A stretch of DNA of 64,000 bases. Source: Staphylococcus hominis subsp. hominis. Lineage in GTDB: Bacteria; Bacillota; Bacilli; Staphylococcales; Staphylococcaceae. Both the position numbers and the translations under genes were made by a program. Under the pieces are notes generated by a model. That model was not told where the DNA came from. It saw only the letters and a list, made by a program, of their open reading frames with translations, and did no database searches. Every line of letters begins with the position of its first letter. Position 1 is the stretch's first letter. Shown in pieces: positions 8,311 through 15,063 of this stretch. Location: contig NZ_PPQE01000025.1 in assembly GCF_002901845.1 (NCBI RefSeq), positions 457,393 through 521,392 of the forward strand, read 5' to 3'.

Positions 8311-8928
8311 ATGTTTCAGACTATTGTAACTGCTGCTATTCTTTATATTGCGACAGCATTAGACTTATTAGTGATTTTATTAATGTTCTTTGCTAGAGCA
8401 AAGACTAGGAAAGAATATCGAGATATTTATATTGGTCAATATGTAGGATCTGTGGCATTGATTGTCATAAGTTTATTCTTTGCCTTTGTCTTAAATTATG
8501 TTCCTGAAAAATGGATATTAGGATTATTAGGGTTAATACCGATTTATTTAGGAATTAAAGTGGCTATTTATGGTGATAGTGATGGAGAAGAGAGAGCTAA
8601 AAAAGAATTGAATGAAAAAGGATTGTCTAAATTAGTTGGTACGATTGCAATTGTTACGATAGCAAGTTGTGGCGCTGATAATATTGGTTTATTTGTTCCC
8701 TATTTTGTGACATTAAGTGTTACTAATTTATTAATTACTTTGTTTGTCTTTTTAATTTTAATTTTCTTCTTGGTATTTACTGCACAAAAATTAGCTAATA
8801 TTCCAGGAGTTGGAGAAATTGTTGAGAAATTTGGTCGTTGGATTATGGCTGTTATTTATATAGCTTTAGGTTTATTTATCATTATAGAAAATGACACTAT
8901 TCAAACAATTTTAGGATTTATATTTTAA
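8311..8928 (+). CDS. cadD: Cadmium resistance transporter, CadD family
   Basis: Integral membrane protein of the CadD/LysE-like family that exports or tolerates cadmium in staphylococci. It has 205 residues, the usual length, with about five to six hydrophobic helices. Family-typical stretches include IATALDLLVILLMFF at the N-terminus and IASCGADNIGLFVPYF in the centre, where acidic and Cys residues lie inside the membrane region. GAGGTG precedes the ATG, and the palindromic operator sits immediately upstream. It pairs with the ArsR regulator starting 18 bp downstream. CadDX pairs usually ride on plasmids or islands, which fits this site. Confidence 0.9.
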   Translation: MFQTIVTAAILYIATALDLLVILLMFFARAKTRKEYRDIYIGQYVGSVALIVISLFFAFVLNYVPEKWILGLLGLIPIYLGIKVAIYGDSDGEERAKKELNEKGLSKLVGTIAIVTIASCGADNIGLFVPYFVTLSVTNLLITLFVFLILIFFLVFTAQKLANIPGVGEIVEKFGRWIMAVIYIALGLFIIIENDTIQTILGFIF

Positions 8929-8946
8929 TTTAGGGTGTGATTTCAT

Positions 8947-9294
8947 ATGAGTTATGAAAATGCTTGTGATGTGATCTGTGTACATGAGGATAAAGTTAAC
9001 AATGCTTTAAGTTTTTTAGAAGATGATAAATCTAAGAAATTACTTAACATTTTAGAAAAGATTTGTGATGAGAAGAAATTGAAAATTATATTATCTTTGA
9101 TTAAAGAAGATGAGTTGTGTGTTTGTGATATTTCTTTGATATTGAAAATGAGTGTTGCTTCAACTTCACATCATTTAAGACTTTTATATAAAAATGATGT
9201 ACTTGATTTTTATAAAAAGGGAAAGATGGCATATTATTTTATTAAAGACGATGAAATAAGAGAATTTTTCTCTAAAAATCAGGAGGGTTTTTGA
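8947..9294 (+). CDS. cadX: ArsR/SmtB-family metal-responsive regulator CadX
   Basis: A 115-residue winged-helix repressor of the CadC/CadX group. The N-terminus carries CDVICVH, whose cysteines match the CadC metal site region. The DNA-recognition helix follows the ELCVCDIS motif (MSVASTSHHLRLLYKN), and the CVC pair is the second half of the cadmium-sensing site. It follows cadD on the same transcript. It should bind the 8279-8300 palindrome and release it when Cd(II), Zn(II) or Pb(II) binds. No terminator is obvious directly behind it. Confidence 0.9.
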   Translation: MSYENACDVICVHEDKVNNALSFLEDDKSKKLLNILEKICDEKKLKIILSLIKEDELCVCDISLILKMSVASTSHHLRLLYKNDVLDFYKKGKMAYYFIKDDEIREFFSKNQEGF

Positions 9295-9950
9295 AACGAG
9301 TGAAACGAGTTTCTTCTTGTCTTGATACTATATAGAAATAACGCAAAGATTAAAAATAATGTAAGTATGACGCGAAAAATTTTTATTTATAAAAAGTAAG
9401 CGTTTTCTATTTACATGTAGAGCCGTTTATAAGATAATGCATGTAGCTACTAAACTTACTACTCAAAATCGAGTATCCTTTAATAAACTGACTGTATCCT
9501 TTGGGTGCAGTCTTTTTATTTATAACTTGTCAAAACTTTACATTTCATACAATAACAAACGGACTTAAAAGTCCGCTTGTAAGCAGTACCTTAAAATAGG
9601 GAAGTAGTTTGATGAAACAAAAAAGGATATCACATAGATATGTGAACGACACTTTCCCTCATATCTTTCAACTTGCGACGTTAGGTAAGTGAATATAGCA
9701 ACCGCTTCGATACATAAAAAGATGTAGCTCTAAACTGGGACTACATCTTTTGTCATTAGAGAAGTAAATATTGTAAATAAAATCAAGTAAAATACCCTAA
9801 AAAAAACTAAAATAAATTTTTCTTAGTTTTTAATATAGCTATGACGCACCTTCAACCATTTTCACGAACAATCAAAGTTAAATATTAGCTTTTAGTATGT
9901 AGAGTTAGTTGATAAAATTACTTATATTCATAATAGTCTATCTCTTCTCA
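9295..9950. other. Island intergenic region with several hairpins
   Basis: About 650 bp without a convincing gene. Visible structures: GACTG/CAGTC with a T-run near 9500-9525, CGGACTT/AAGTCCG near 9564-9580, and a terminator-like stem AAAAGATGTAG (9717-9727) with CTACATCTTTT (9741-9751). A 26-codon frame, ATG 9612 to TGA 9692 (MKQKRISHRYVNDTFPHIFQ...), has a weak AGGGAAG site, but I cannot show that it is real. The stretch reads as remnants of older insertions. Confidence 0.4.
9741..9751 (+). terminator. Terminator-like hairpin, 3' arm
   Basis: 3' arm of the stem AAAAGATGTAG/CTACATCTTTT (5' arm 9717-9727, loop 13 bases). It could end transcription from cadDX or from the opposite side. Confidence 0.4.
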
Positions 9951-9958
9951 ATATGGAG

Positions 9959-10075
9959 GTGATAGTACTGCTAAATATTGAAACAATTAATATTAATGTG
10001 AATTCAATTTTAAACATTAGTGCATTATTATCATTCTATTTTGTTACCGTACTTTATGATCTAAAAAAGAAATAG
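9959..10075 (+). CDS. SprG-like type I toxin peptide (candidate)
   Basis: A 38-codon frame starts at GTG 9959, overlapping its own GGAGGTG signal, and reads MIVLLNIETINI... SALLSFYFVTVLYDLKKK: a short hydrophobic segment followed by a basic tail. The opening GTG-ATA-GTA-CTG-CTA resembles, from memory, the start of staphylococcal SprG/holin-like toxins, which also have an internal start; here GTG 9998 would give 25 residues. Two related hairpins follow, the second a perfect terminator. In SprG/SprF loci an antisense RNA overlaps the toxin 3' end. The hydrophobic segment is shorter than in typical SprG, so the gene may be divergent or degenerate. Confidence 0.5.
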   Translation: MIVLLNIETININVNSILNISALLSFYFVTVLYDLKKK

Positions 10076-10146
10076 CTGCTTACTACTCCAATAGTAAACA
10101 GCATAGTTACAAATGAAATTAATAATTTAAGACTATTATGAGTTTT

Positions 10147-10177
10147 AGCTTACCTACTCCAATAGGTAAGCTTTTTA
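10147..10177 (+). terminator. Terminator of the SprG-like locus
   Basis: Perfect 10-bp stem AGCTTACCTA (10147-10156) with TAGGTAAGCT (10163-10172), loop CTCCAA, then a T-run. An imperfect related hairpin with the same loop context (TACTCCAATAGTA) lies at about 10075-10103, just after the peptide stop. The repeated hairpin arrangement is what one expects where a toxin mRNA and an antisense RNA overlap. Confidence 0.75.
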
Positions 10178-10294
10178 TTACAGTTTAATACTAAGTTAAG
10201 TATATGTATGTGTCAATCTTCAGTTGAAAGTTAAAAGTTATATTAAATTGTATAAATACTGTACTAATTAAGTACTTAAAAGGAGTCAATGCTA

Positions 10295-10891
10295 ATGATA
10301 GGAATCATAATTAGTTTGTTATCTTTTGCTGGAGGTATAATCTTTAGAGAGATTATTAATTTTTTTAAAGAATCTAAATTAGAAGATAAAAAATTTGAAA
10401 CTGAAAAGAAACAATTTTTTGCAGAGAACTTTTTTCCGATATATAGAGATATTTACAGTGCTATGTATGAAGTTACTGTCCAAATAGAATGTTTTATTAA
10501 TCGTGAAATAACATTTCGTCATTCTAATGTATATGTTAAAGATGTTATTGAAATTACAAAAGAAAATTACGATAAATATATGTGGGGTGATGATGAGAAA
10601 CAAGTTTATAATGTGAATTTTATGTACCATTTACAACTGTTACAAAATTGCATAGCGGAATTAAGAGAATTACATCAAAAGAATACTATAATGTTTACGA
10701 ACGAAGAAAACGAATTAATAATGAATTATTATAATACGTCAAACATGTTAATGTGGTCATTAAACAATATAATGCAAACTGGAAAAATAGAAGGAAATTT
10801 TGAAGAATATTTAATACAACAAAATGATATTTTAGAAAATTGTAAGAAAAAAATAAGATTAATTTTTAGAAAACGATTTGTGTTTGAATAA
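10295..10891 (+). CDS. Membrane-anchored protein of unknown function (about 198 aa)
   Basis: One N-terminal membrane segment (MIGIIISLLSFAGGIIFREI) followed by a charged cytoplasmic domain rich in Lys, Glu, Asn and aromatic residues (FFAENFFPIYRDIYSAMYEV, MYHLQLLQNCIAELRELHQK), predicted mostly helical. ATG 10295 is preferred because it sits 9 bases from AGGAG (10281-10285). ATG 10289, two codons earlier, would be only 3 bases away. The gene stands alone in the island, between the toxin locus and a second membrane-anchored protein of similar plan. No family is recognised. A host-defence or phage-interference role is plausible from context only. Confidence 0.7.
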   Translation: MIGIIISLLSFAGGIIFREIINFFKESKLEDKKFETEKKQFFAENFFPIYRDIYSAMYEVTVQIECFINREITFRHSNVYVKDVIEITKENYDKYMWGDDEKQVYNVNFMYHLQLLQNCIAELRELHQKNTIMFTNEENELIMNYYNTSNMLMWSLNNIMQTGKIEGNFEEYLIQQNDILENCKKKIRLIFRKRFVFE

Positions 10892-11288
10892 ATAATACAA
10901 AATGGACTATATGAGAAATGTTCAAATAGAATAATGATAATTGATGATGTACCGTTAGAGGACTGATAACTATGTGTTCTAAGTGTAGAACAGATTGATG
11001 TAAATGATATGTTTGATAAAGCTATGAGCATTAAAGAGAATTACTTATACTGATCTATTGACGCATAGTGAAATAGAGATATGGAACGAATTACATGTAG
11101 CAGTAGGAATGATACTAAATTTTAATTTAATGCTAGTGAAGAATGGAATAGATAAAAGAATAATGCTATCTGTGAATTAAATGATGATAGGATAAATATT
11201 AAATTTTAAAAAATACATTTTTATATTGCTATTTTTCATTATTTTGTAGTTAAATTAATGCTGTTAAAGACCATATTGAGGTGAAAAA
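10892..11288. other. Intergenic region with a decayed reading frame
   Basis: Mostly AT-rich filler. A 40-codon frame from TTG 11058 to TAA 11180 (LTHSEIEIWNELHVAVGMIL... KNGIDKRIMLSVN) looks protein-like, and a matching stretch in another frame just before it (VNDMFDKAMSIKENYLY, stop at about 11053) may be its severed N-terminus. I take this as one small phage-type gene broken by a frameshift, function unknown. Confidence 0.35.
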
Positions 11289-12251
11289 ATGAAAAATAAA
11301 AAAAATTTATTTAATACAATATTATTTTTATGTTTAACATTAATAGGTGTTATAATTATCGTATTTATATATGGTTTTTTTGTTGAAAAAATTATATTCC
11401 ATAGCTTTACAAATGATGGTAGAGAAAGTTTTTTGGCTACAATAACTGTTATTAGCATAGTATCAACAACAATATTGAGTATTTTATTGTATGGAGCTAA
11501 TCTTAAGGCAAATAGTATTAATGAAAGAATATTAAATATGACTAAACAACAAAATGAAGAAGCCAATAAAATTAATGAAAAAATGCTAAAAATAACGAAA
11601 CAACAAAATGATATACAAAACATTTTGATGATGAATAATAAAAAAGGGGAACTATCTAGAAATATAAAGAACATAGAAGAATATATAAAATATGTTAGAG
11701 TATTAGACTTGTTTTGTTACACTAATTTTAGTACATATGACCAATTATTAACCTTAAGAAAACACAAAGTACTCAAAATGCCAACTGAATTAAATCAATT
11801 TATAAATTTAAATTACATTACAATACCAAATTTAAATAATAAAGAAGAGAATTTACTAAGACTTAATTTACATAATCCTAAAAAACAAACATACATAAAT
11901 ATTAATATTCAGTTTTATAACTTATTACCTAATTCTGTTTATTATCAATATAATATACCTTATTTAAAAGAAATTGTAGAAAAATTAGGCGGTATAATTG
12001 ATGATAAATTTATATCAGAATATCAAGAAGGAATACATGTACAAAAACAAATTGATTCGCTAAAATTGAATTTCTTTAATGAACTATTAAATATTAGTGG
12101 TAACTATCAATTTTACAATACTAATTATGATTATACAAAGGCAAAAGTAATGAGTAGCATTTTGGAAGCAATTAAGAAAAAATTAAATCTTATGATTGAG
12201 GAGATTGAAGAAGAATATAATATATTAGAAAATAATTTGTTTACTGAATAA
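11289..12251 (+). CDS. Two-TM protein with coiled coil and large cytoplasmic domain, unknown function
   Basis: The 320-residue protein has two hydrophobic helices (about 7-32 and 49-69) separated by a short loop. A helical stretch follows with an imperfect internal repeat (INERILNMTKQQNEE / INEKMLKITKQQND, about 77-110), likely a coiled coil. The C-terminal 200-residue soluble region is rich in Asn, Ile, Tyr and Lys. GAGGTG precedes the ATG. The two-helix hairpin, linker and soluble domain recall the topology of putative AbiC-like phage-abortive proteins, but I see no diagnostic motif and claim topology only. It is the last intact gene of the island, ended by a strong terminator at 12353. Confidence 0.7.
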   Translation: MKNKKNLFNTILFLCLTLIGVIIIVFIYGFFVEKIIFHSFTNDGRESFLATITVISIVSTTILSILLYGANLKANSINERILNMTKQQNEEANKINEKMLKITKQQNDIQNILMMNNKKGELSRNIKNIEEYIKYVRVLDLFCYTNFSTYDQLLTLRKHKVLKMPTELNQFINLNYITIPNLNNKEENLLRLNLHNPKKQTYININIQFYNLLPNSVYYQYNIPYLKEIVEKLGGIIDDKFISEYQEGIHVQKQIDSLKLNFFNELLNISGNYQFYNTNYDYTKAKVMSSILEAIKKKLNLMIEEIEEEYNILENNLFTE

Positions 12252-12352
12252 TTTAATATTAATCAGAAAAGGGCGAATAAAGGGTATATTTATGAAACAA
12301 AAGGCAAAACTATTAAATAGTGAGCATACGGACAAGTTAAATATCTCATCTT

Positions 12353-12380
12353 AAACGTCACTTACGAGTGACGTTTTTTT
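12353..12380 (+). terminator. Terminator in right part of island
   Basis: Perfect 10-bp stem AAACGTCACT (12353-12362) with AGTGACGTTT (12367-12376), loop TACG, then Ts. It lies about 100 bp beyond the 320-residue protein gene. Confidence 0.85.
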
Positions 12381-12421
12381 GTATTTTAGATACTGAGAGA
12401 AGCTCTGTGTTGCAGCGAGAA

Positions 12422-12615
12422 ATGAAAAGAGGGATAACTTATATTGAAGAAGTCAAAAATGTTTATCACAATGATTGCATATAACTAGATTATTCGAATA
12501 CATAAAAAGCGTGAATGAATTAAAGAACAATGAAGACTTAAGACTAATATTATATATAATTACGTTTGTCCAAAACAGGATATATATATATAACAGTTTT
12601 TTTATTTATTGGTAA
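12422..12615 (+). pseudogene. Decayed small reading frame
   Basis: ATG 12422 opens a 20-codon frame (MKRGITYIEEVKNVYHNDCI) that stops at 12484. Another frame carries on with TRLFEYIKSVNELKNNEDLR... to TAA 12613-12615. The two pieces read as one small charged protein broken by a frameshift. No ribosome site is convincing and the family is unknown. It sits between the island terminator and the right arm repeats. Confidence 0.3.
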
Positions 12616-12688
12616 AACTGTGGTTATTAGAGGTAATGAGATTCAGTATGTACAAATTTTTGAAGTGTAATGAAAATATATAATCTTA

Positions 12689-12710
12689 TTTGGGGAAAAT
12701 TTGGGGAAAA
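12689..12710 (+). repeat. Tandem 11-bp repeat, probable integrase arm site (right)
   Basis: TTTGGGGAAAA twice in tandem (12689-12699, 12700-12710). It differs from the left pair at 6270-6291 at one base per unit and has the same orientation. Confidence 0.6.
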
Positions 12711-12810
12711 TAATTTGAAATTGTATTAAAAGCTATAAAAAGGAATTAGATAAAAATACTGATATTATAGTCTTTTGAAAGATTATAAAATGTTATAAAA
12801 GGTTAAGAAT

Positions 12811-12823
12811 TCCCTCCCAGGAC
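12811..12823 (+). repeat. att site, right copy (attR core)
   Basis: TCCCTCCCAGGAC, identical to the 3' end of tRNA-Arg at 6211-6223. It is followed by ACTAATA and a terminator homologous to the one behind the tRNA. It marks where chromosomal sequence resumes. Confidence 0.85.
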
Positions 12824-12832
12824 ACTAATAAA

Positions 12833-12863
12833 CCCCGTTAACCATTGTGGTTACGGGGTTTTT
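12833..12863 (+). terminator. Original tRNA-Arg terminator, now beyond attR
   Basis: Stem CCCCGT-AACCA with TGGTT-ACGGGG and a T5 tail. It is better paired than the left copy at 6234-6263 and is presumably the native terminator displaced by the insertion. On the minus strand it could also end the lipoprotein transcript. Confidence 0.85.
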
Positions 12864-12906
12864 GCTTATCTATTTTAAACTCACTATGATGACTGACTTC
12901 AAGAAT

Positions 12907-13674
12907 TTAATTTTTATATTTATCCCATTTTCCAGCTACTATGTCAGCTTCTTGTTCTTTAATGTTTTGATAGACTTCTTCAGCGTCATCACCTTCATAG
13001 TACCCTTGCTCAATTGCATGTTTTGTTTGAATTTCTCCAGATGAAAGACCACCATTATATTTTTTTCTGAGTGCATCATAATACTCATCTTCAGTTTCTG
13101 CTGCATTGATTTCAGCATTAGGATCCGAACTTGCATTTTCATCATTTACTGAAACATCTGACTCATTTGGTCGGTCATAAATTGATTTTTCTTGACCATT
13201 TTCAACTCTAAGTGAACTTTGATACGCTACACTAGCAGGACCTTCCATTACATTTCCTTGTGGAATAATTCCATTTGCAACTGCACTATTGTAAGCTTGT
13301 ATCTTTTGTTCTTCACTATAATTTCCATAAATAACTGATTCTAATGTACTTTTATCTTTAATATTGGAGAAATCAATTTGATTGTTATTGTGAGATGAAA
13401 CATCTTCTATGGTATCTTTTGAATCTCTATCTTCGTTTGACTTCTGTTCATTACTTGTATTTTCAGTATTTTGATTTTGGGTAGTTTTATCATTATGTTC
13501 TACAGAATTCTTATCTGATTTTGAAATATGCTTATCTTCTTTCTCTTTTTTATTATCCTTTTTATTGTTGGTATCATTCTGTTCTTTTTTATTATCACCA
13601 GTTAAAGAAAAATCATTATCACATGCACTTAATATTAAAATACTACTAAATAATAAAATGAAATACTTCTTCAT
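12907..13674 (-). CDS. Surface lipoprotein of unknown function
   Basis: The start is ATG at 13672-13674 (MKKYFILLFSSILILSAC), because a GGAGAAG site lies just upstream; an ATG seven codons earlier lacks one. The signal peptide ends in the lipobox ILSAC, so the protein should be lipidated by Lgt and cleaved by LspA (encoded at 38777). About 100 residues of low-complexity Lys/Asp/Asn/Glu/Ser linker follow, then a compact C-terminal domain with KSTLESVIYGNYSEEQKIQAYNSAVANG and two tyrosine-rich acidic segments (TEDEYYDALRKKYNGG, EQGYYEGDDAEEVYQNIKEQ). The family is not recognised. It lies just outside the island, opposite to its neighbours. Confidence 0.8.
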   Translation of the reverse strand: MKKYFILLFSSILILSACDNDFSLTGDNKKEQNDTNNKKDNKKEKEDKHISKSDKNSVEHNDKTTQNQNTENTSNEQKSNEDRDSKDTIEDVSSHNNNQIDFSNIKDKSTLESVIYGNYSEEQKIQAYNSAVANGIIPQGNVMEGPASVAYQSSLRVENGQEKSIYDRPNESDVSVNDENASSDPNAEINAAETEDEYYDALRKKYNGGLSSGEIQTKHAIEQGYYEGDDAEEVYQNIKEQEADIVAGKWDKYKN

Positions 13675-13942
13675 ATGTCTTCTCCATTCGTTCACTCAAT
13701 TAGTAATTATTAATAATATAGTCCTTTTATTCATATTTTATGTAGGAATTACATTTAACATCACCATCTTATAACCATTTAATTAAATTACGAGAATAAA
13801 TATAATAAATCTTTATACTTTTGGATTATATCATATATTTATGTATTAAATATTTTTAATTATTTTATTTTGATAACCTAAAAAACTTTGACGAGATAGA
13901 CATATTTGAATTCCTAACTGTAAATATAAATTTTTAAATTGC

Positions 13943-13972
13943 ACAGTTTTGATGATTTAAGCATAAGTTACG
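13943..13972 (+). promoter_or_regulatory. Candidate AgrA binding repeat of the PSM-beta promoter
   Basis: ACAGTTTTG and TAAGTTACG are separated by 12 bases, the arrangement of the 9-bp AgrA direct repeats known upstream of agr P2/P3 and psm promoters. They lie about 30 bp before a TATAGT -10 candidate. The second half matches the consensus poorly, so this is a candidate only. Confidence 0.4.
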
Positions 13973-14018
13973 GAAAATGTCACAAGTATCTAAAGAAACC
14001 CTTTATAGTAAAGATAAC

Positions 14019-14069
14019 AAAACGATAGTTAAACAAAACAAAGCAAGCAATACAGTAACCTATCGTTTT
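14019..14069 (+). promoter_or_regulatory. Leader hairpin before the PSM-beta operon
   Basis: AAAACGATAG (14019-14028) is perfectly complementary to CTATCGTTTT (14060-14069), with partial pairing of the adjoining TTA/TAA. It lies about 25 bases before the first ribosome site and has no T-run behind it, so it may shape mRNA stability or translation rather than terminate. Confidence 0.45.
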
Positions 14070-14105
14070 AGAATTTTACCAATTAATTTCTAAGGAGTGT
14101 ATGAA

Positions 14106-14240
14106 ATGGAAGGTTTATTTAACGCAATTAAAGATACAGTAACTGCAGGTATTAATGGTGATTGGACAAAATTAGGTACAAGTATTGTTAGTATCGTAGA
14201 AAACGGTGTAGGTTTAGTGAGTAAATATTTAGGTTTCTAA
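14106..14240 (+). CDS. Beta-class phenol-soluble modulin, copy 1
   Basis: A 44-residue peptide beginning [20 protein letters not shown] and ending SKYLGF. Beta-PSMs are formylated, leaderless amphipathic peptides exported by the Pmt ABC transporter and active in biofilm structuring and surfactant spread. The central [10 protein letters not shown] core and C-terminal LGF are the class signature. It is the most divergent of the five copies here ([10 protein letters not shown] segment). AAGGAGTG precedes the ATG. First gene of the operon. Confidence 0.93.
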   Translation: MEGLFNAIKDTVTAGINGDWTKLGTSIVSIVENGVGLVSKYLGF

Positions 14241-14280
14241 TTTAAAGATAATTATAAATAGTACAAAGGAGATAACAAAC

Positions 14281-14415
14281 ATGGATAAATTATTCGACGC
14301 AATCAAAAATACAGTAGACGCAGGAATTAACCAAGATTGGACAAAATTAGGTACAAGCATTGTTGACATCGTATCAAGTGGCGTAAGCATTCTAGGTAAA
14401 TACTTAGGATTCTAA
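14281..14415 (+). CDS. Beta-class phenol-soluble modulin, copy 2
   Basis: A 44-residue peptide ([20 protein letters not shown] ... ILGKYLGF). It differs from copy 4 by one residue, Lys9 here and Arg9 there, and the two genes are almost identical in DNA. Own ribosome site AAAGGAG. It has the same function class as the other copies: amphipathic surfactant peptide, no signal sequence. Confidence 0.94.
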   Translation: MDKLFDAIKNTVDAGINQDWTKLGTSIVDIVSSGVSILGKYLGF

Positions 14416-14457
14416 TGTAATAATATTTAAAAATAAAAACAGAATGGAGAAATTCAA

Positions 14458-14592
14458 ATGACTAAATTAGTAGAAGCAATTAAAAATACAGTAGACGCAG
14501 CACAAAACCAAGATTGGACAAAATTAGGTACAAGCATTGTTGACATCGTATCAAGTGGTGTAGGTATCTTAAGTAAAGTATTCGGATTTTAA
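14458..14592 (+). CDS. Beta-class phenol-soluble modulin, copy 3
   Basis: A 44-residue peptide ([20 protein letters not shown] ... ILSKVFGF) of the VFGF-ending subtype, close to S. epidermidis PSM-beta1. It pairs with copy 5, which shares the MTKL opening and the spacer before it. Preceded by AATGGAG. It keeps the amphipathic helix and the [16 protein letters not shown] core. Confidence 0.94.
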   Translation: MTKLVEAIKNTVDAAQNQDWTKLGTSIVDIVSSGVGILSKVFGF

Positions 14593-14626
14593 TTAATTAT
14601 TAATTACGTATAAAGGAGTTATTAAT

Positions 14627-14761
14627 ATGGATAAATTATTCGACGCAATCAGAAATACAGTAGACGCAGGAATTAACCAAGACTGGACAAAATTAGGTAC
14701 AAGCATTGTTGACATCGTATCAAGTGGCGTAAGCATTCTAGGTAAATACTTAGGATTCTAA
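14627..14761 (+). CDS. Beta-class phenol-soluble modulin, copy 4
   Basis: A 44-residue peptide ([20 protein letters not shown] ... ILGKYLGF), the near-identical duplicate of copy 2, 346 bp downstream. The spacer after it also matches the one after copy 2 (AATATTTAAAAATAAAAACA), so gene and spacer were duplicated as a block. AAAGGAG precedes the ATG. Confidence 0.94.
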   Translation: MDKLFDAIRNTVDAGINQDWTKLGTSIVDIVSSGVSILGKYLGF

Positions 14762-14803
14762 CGTAATAATATTTAAAAATAAAAACAGAATGGGGAAATT
14801 CAA

Positions 14804-14938
14804 ATGACTAAATTAGCAGAAGCAATTGCAAATACTGTAACAGCAGCACAAAATCAAGACTGGACAAAATTAGGTACAAGTATTGTTGACATTGTATCAA
14901 GTGGTGCAAGTGTATTAGGTAAAGTATTTGGTTTCTAA
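14804..14938 (+). CDS. Beta-class phenol-soluble modulin, copy 5
   Basis: A 44-residue peptide ([20 protein letters not shown] ... VLGKVFGF), the copy most like S. epidermidis PSM-beta1. It is the duplicate partner of copy 3 but more diverged from it than copy 4 is from copy 2. Last gene of the operon, directly followed by a terminator. Confidence 0.94.
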   Translation: MTKLAEAIANTVTAAQNQDWTKLGTSIVDIVSSGASVLGKVFGF

Positions 14939-14957
14939 TACTTAATAGCAAGTATTC

Positions 14958-14996
14958 AACACTTAAGGATTAATCCTTAAGTGTTTTTATTTTTTA
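14958..14996 (+). terminator. Terminator of the PSM-beta operon
   Basis: Long inverted repeat AACACTTAAGGAT (14958-14970) with ATCCTTAAGTGTT (14973-14985), then T-rich sequence. Confidence 0.92.
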
Positions 14997-15063
14997 GCAT
15001 TATTTAATGAATCATGATAAATCTGCTAAAATAATATACATACTATAATTTAGGAGTATAAAA

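Larger units (their letters stand above)
6211..12823. mobile_element. Decayed integrative island at tRNA-Arg, 6.6 kb
   Basis: The two copies of the tRNA 3' end (6211-6223 and 12811-12823) lie exactly 6600 bp apart. Just inside the left copy is an inward-facing tyrosine integrase gene, the arrangement of a phage, PICI or other genomic island. Cargo in order: truncated integrase, a phage-like gene pair (one frameshifted), CadD/CadX, an SprG-like toxin locus, two membrane-anchored proteins of unknown function and several decayed reading frames. No replication, capsid or terminase gene is recognisable. I infer a deletion derivative of a prophage or phage-inducible island. The boundaries are well supported and the class of parent element is not. 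Confidence 0.8.
13696..14105. other. Regulatory region between lipoprotein and PSM-beta operon
   Basis: No gene seen in about 400 bp. It should contain the divergent promoter of the lipoprotein. On the plus side it holds the elements listed separately: a candidate AgrA direct repeat at 13943-13972 and a leader hairpin at 14019-14069. A possible -10 (TATAGT) lies at 14004-14009. Confidence 0.5.
14281..14938 (+). repeat. Tandem duplication of a two-gene PSM-beta block
   Basis: Copies 2+3 (from 14281) and copies 4+5 (from 14627) repeat the same gene order with a period of 346 bp. Identity is near complete over the first gene and the following spacer and lower over the second gene. Confidence 0.85.

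Noticed and set aside
9612..9692. 26-codon frame (MKQKRISHRYV...) with a weak ribosome site
   Set aside because: No recognisable family, no neighbouring conserved context and a very short length, so I did not list it as a gene.
9295..9950. Possible CRISPR or repeat array among several short hairpins
   Set aside because: The hairpins differ in sequence and spacing and no repeat-spacer pattern is present anywhere in the window.
11264..11674. Minus-strand open frame with hydrophobic stretches opposite the 320-residue gene
   Set aside because: It overlaps the plus-strand gene fully, has no ribosome site, and its hydrophobic residues come from AT-rich complement of the coiled-coil coding region.
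12847..13044. Plus-strand frame across attR terminator and the lipoprotein 3' end
   Set aside because: It runs through the T-rich tail of the terminator and is antisense to the lipoprotein, so it is a shadow.
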